Notes under the pieces: generated by a model
Told to the model about the DNA's origin: nothing
The model's database searches: none
The model's input: the letters and a program-made list of their open reading frames with translations, nothing else
From: Craspedostauros australis
Lineage: Eukaryota; Bacillariophyta; Bacillariophyceae; Mastogloiales; Achnanthaceae
Reading direction: 5' to 3'
Assembly (NCBI GenBank): GCA_026770025.1
Contig: JAMXDE010000025.1
Location: 496,001-560,000 of the forward strand
DNA: 64,000 bases
In this document: positions 62,569 through 64,000 of the stretch, piece by piece
Layout: every line of letters starts with the position of its first letter
How positions within the stretch are numbered: the stretch's first letter is position 1
Made by a program: the position numbers and the translations under genes

Positions 62569-64000
62569 TAATAATAATAATAATAACGCACAGATTATCC
62601 CCTCGCACGAGGGTTGCCTCGAAAGCTTTACCGTCGCCGGCGTACAGCGAACCCAAACGGGCCGACTGCGCTCGAACGACCTACCTAGATCTCTCACTCC
62701 TTGGTCTACCGCGGGGTGCCATTTCCACGGGCCACATAACATACCGCACTGGGCACACAACTGGGTTGCGTTGCTCTTCACATTCTTTTTCTGTCATGGT
62801 GGAAGACGCCGCTGCCGGACTCGACGACCAGTCACATCCTGCCGCAGCCCTCGCGTCGTCCTCTTCGTTTGTCGTCGTACATGGTGCCCCTTCCCACGTC
62901 TCCGCCCTGCCTGCTGGGCTGCTCGGACATGTCGGACCCATTGCATTTGCCTTTCCGCCGGCTGTGCCCGCACTGCCGCCTCCGTCGTGTGTGTCAGCAG
63001 CCTGACATCATCTCCGCAAATCCCTTGCACTCCTTTGCGCCACTCCACTTGTACTGCCACCGTCGCTTCCTGCAGAGCTCGTGCCCGCTGAGCTGCCATC
63101 TCGTCATCATGCAGGACTTTGTTGCGGGCCGTCCATACCTTCCACCGTGCTTCCCATAGCCCTACCATTGCCCTCGCTATCCAATTGTCCGGGTTGCCGG
63201 GCTGATCATTGGCCACCATGGTAGACTCTTGTATCCTCCGCCACTTGGTGGACCACCGTCCTCGTATCATCATGCCCCACCCTATATCCTTTTGATCTGC
63301 CACCGCCTTCTGCAGCCGCGGGCCTCCCTCTGCGCCCACCTCATTGCCCTCGGTCCACGCCCAGACTTGCCTTACCAGCTCCTTAACCATCGGACCGTCG
63401 CCACGGGCTGCCATCATCTCACTTTCCCATTCCTTAAGCGCCTCTCGCCTCACTGCCACTGCCAGCGGGTGTGCGCACTGCATGACGTGTTCTGTCGTCT
63501 CCTCATGCTCGCCGCACACTGGACATTTATCATTGTCCCAAAACTTCCATTTGTACATGTTTCGCCCGACAGGCCCAAAGCTACACGCGTGCTTCGCCAC
63601 CCATTTTCGTCTGGACGGCTGCAATCTTCCCATCGCCAGCTGAGCCGCTCCTACGTCGATTCTTCGCTCTTCGCCATGGCGGAGCCGGCCCACTTTGCGT
63701 TGCCATTGTGCCGTTTTCTGCCCTTGGATGAATTGGCGTATCAGTGATGAAGCATTGGTACAGACCTTCCTGTTTCCAAGCCAGACCGCCCACTCTCCTT
63801 TAGCTCCTTCCTCATCAGCATACTCGGCTTCTGGGAAATGCGCTGCTCCTGCGGCCTTGTCTACGTCGTCATTCCATTCCGCAAATTCGTCCCGTTGTAC
63901 CCCTCGATCCCTTTCGAGCTGATGGCCGTACACGTGCCGATATTCCAATGTGACAGGTAGCCTCCGTTGGATACTCCGTATCTCCCGGAGCACATCGAAG
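62569..64000 (-). mobile_element. 3' end of a LINE (non-LTR retrotransposon)
   Basis: A coding frame entering from the right edge, a 3' UTR of about 225 bp, and a simple TTA-repeat tail (62569-62586, read on the minus strand) form the usual end of a LINE. Simple-repeat tails and an RNase H domain are known for the I group, but with the reverse transcriptase outside the window the clade is uncertain. Confidence 0.75.
62794..64000 (-). CDS. C-terminal part of a LINE ORF2: RNase H end and zinc-finger region
   Basis: The frame is open to the right edge and ends at 62794, about 400 residues visible. It begins with what looks like the end of an RNase H domain (EYRHVYGHQ, then WNDDVDKAAG). About residues 178-194 hold CPVCGEHEETTEHVMQC, a C-x2-C-x8-H-x3-C finger like the zf-RVT finger at the end of many LINE ORF2 proteins. 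The tail is rich in Arg, Trp and Gln, and very basic at the end. Endonuclease and reverse transcriptase would lie to the right of the window. I see no internal stop in the visible part. Confidence 0.75.
   Translation of the reverse strand, partial: FDVLREIRSIQRRLPVTLEYRHVYGHQLERDRGVQRDEFAEWNDDVDKAAGAAHFPEAEYADEEGAKGEWAVWLGNRKVCTNASSLIRQFIQGQKTAQWQRKVGRLRHGEERRIDVGAAQLAMGRLQPSRRKWVAKHACSFGPVGRNMYKWKFWDNDKCPVCGEHEETTEHVMQCAHPLAVAVRREALKEWESEMMAARGDGPMVKELVRQVWAWTEGNEVGAEGGPRLQKAVADQKDIGWGMMIRGRWSTKWRRIQESTMVANDQPGNPDNWIARAMVGLWEARWKVWTARNKVLHDDEMAAQRARALQEATVAVQVEWRKGVQGICGDDVRLLTHTTEAAVRAQPAERQMQWVRHVRAAQQAGRRRGKGHHVRRQTKRTTRGLRQDVTGRRVRQRRLPP

Noticed and set aside
62496-63159. Plus-strand frames of about 100-170 codons
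   Set aside because: Antisense to the C-terminal part of the LINE frame.
1-64000. tRNA, rRNA, riboswitch or bacterial operon features
   Set aside because: Read for them and found none that I can support.

Overview
This window looks like a transposon-dense stretch of a diatom nuclear genome, probably a pennate species. That call is inference. It rests on a spliced host gene with a CRAL-TRIO-like domain and two DUF6824-type domains, a pairing typical of diatoms, and on Copia elements resembling the diatom CoDi lineages. Short GT-AG introns (65, 118 and 199 bp) confirm a eukaryote. I saw no tRNA, rRNA or prokaryotic feature.

Layout. 1-3965: Copia polyprotein E, entering from the left edge, then about 1.1 kb that probably holds its 3' end. 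5083-10083: a disordered, Ser/Ala-rich host protein gene on the minus strand, cut by two solo LTRs (5561-6242 and 7722-8432). 10651-12866: two arrays of the same 20-bp near-palindromic unit, 1.85 kb apart. 13691-17507: the four-exon CRAL-TRIO/DUF6824 gene, the only apparently whole host gene. 18286-26273: a solo LTR split by Copia element F (18786-25974). 26274-27501: a retroelement-like leader and the start of a coiled-coil protein, cut by another LTR. 28250-43584: Copia element A, with element B (35492-43350) inside its 5' LTR. 43585-52084: a PIF/Harbinger-like DDE transposase gene split by Copia element C (43863-51308) and cut short by A. 52383-53484: a 1.1-kb DNA element with terminal inverted repeats. 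53538-61405: Copia element D, sister of B in the opposite orientation. About 61430-62390: degenerate satellite of ~190-bp units with one inverted unit. 62569-64000: the 3' end of a LINE with an RNase H remnant and zinc finger.

History. About 70% of the window is mobile DNA. Target-site duplications and LTR divergence give an order of events. B and C have LTRs I read as identical, F has one LTR difference, A has about 2.6% LTR divergence and D about 7-8%. B, C, F and three solo LTRs keep target duplications. A and D do not, which with their unequal LTRs suggests ectopic recombination between copies. B, C and D each hold one long uninterrupted polyprotein frame; A and F have about one break each. 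The most novel-looking signals are a roughly 400-residue extra region between nucleocapsid and protease in the A/C and B/D families, a perfect 12-bp palindrome just inside the 5' LTR where a primer site is expected, and the chimeric build of D.
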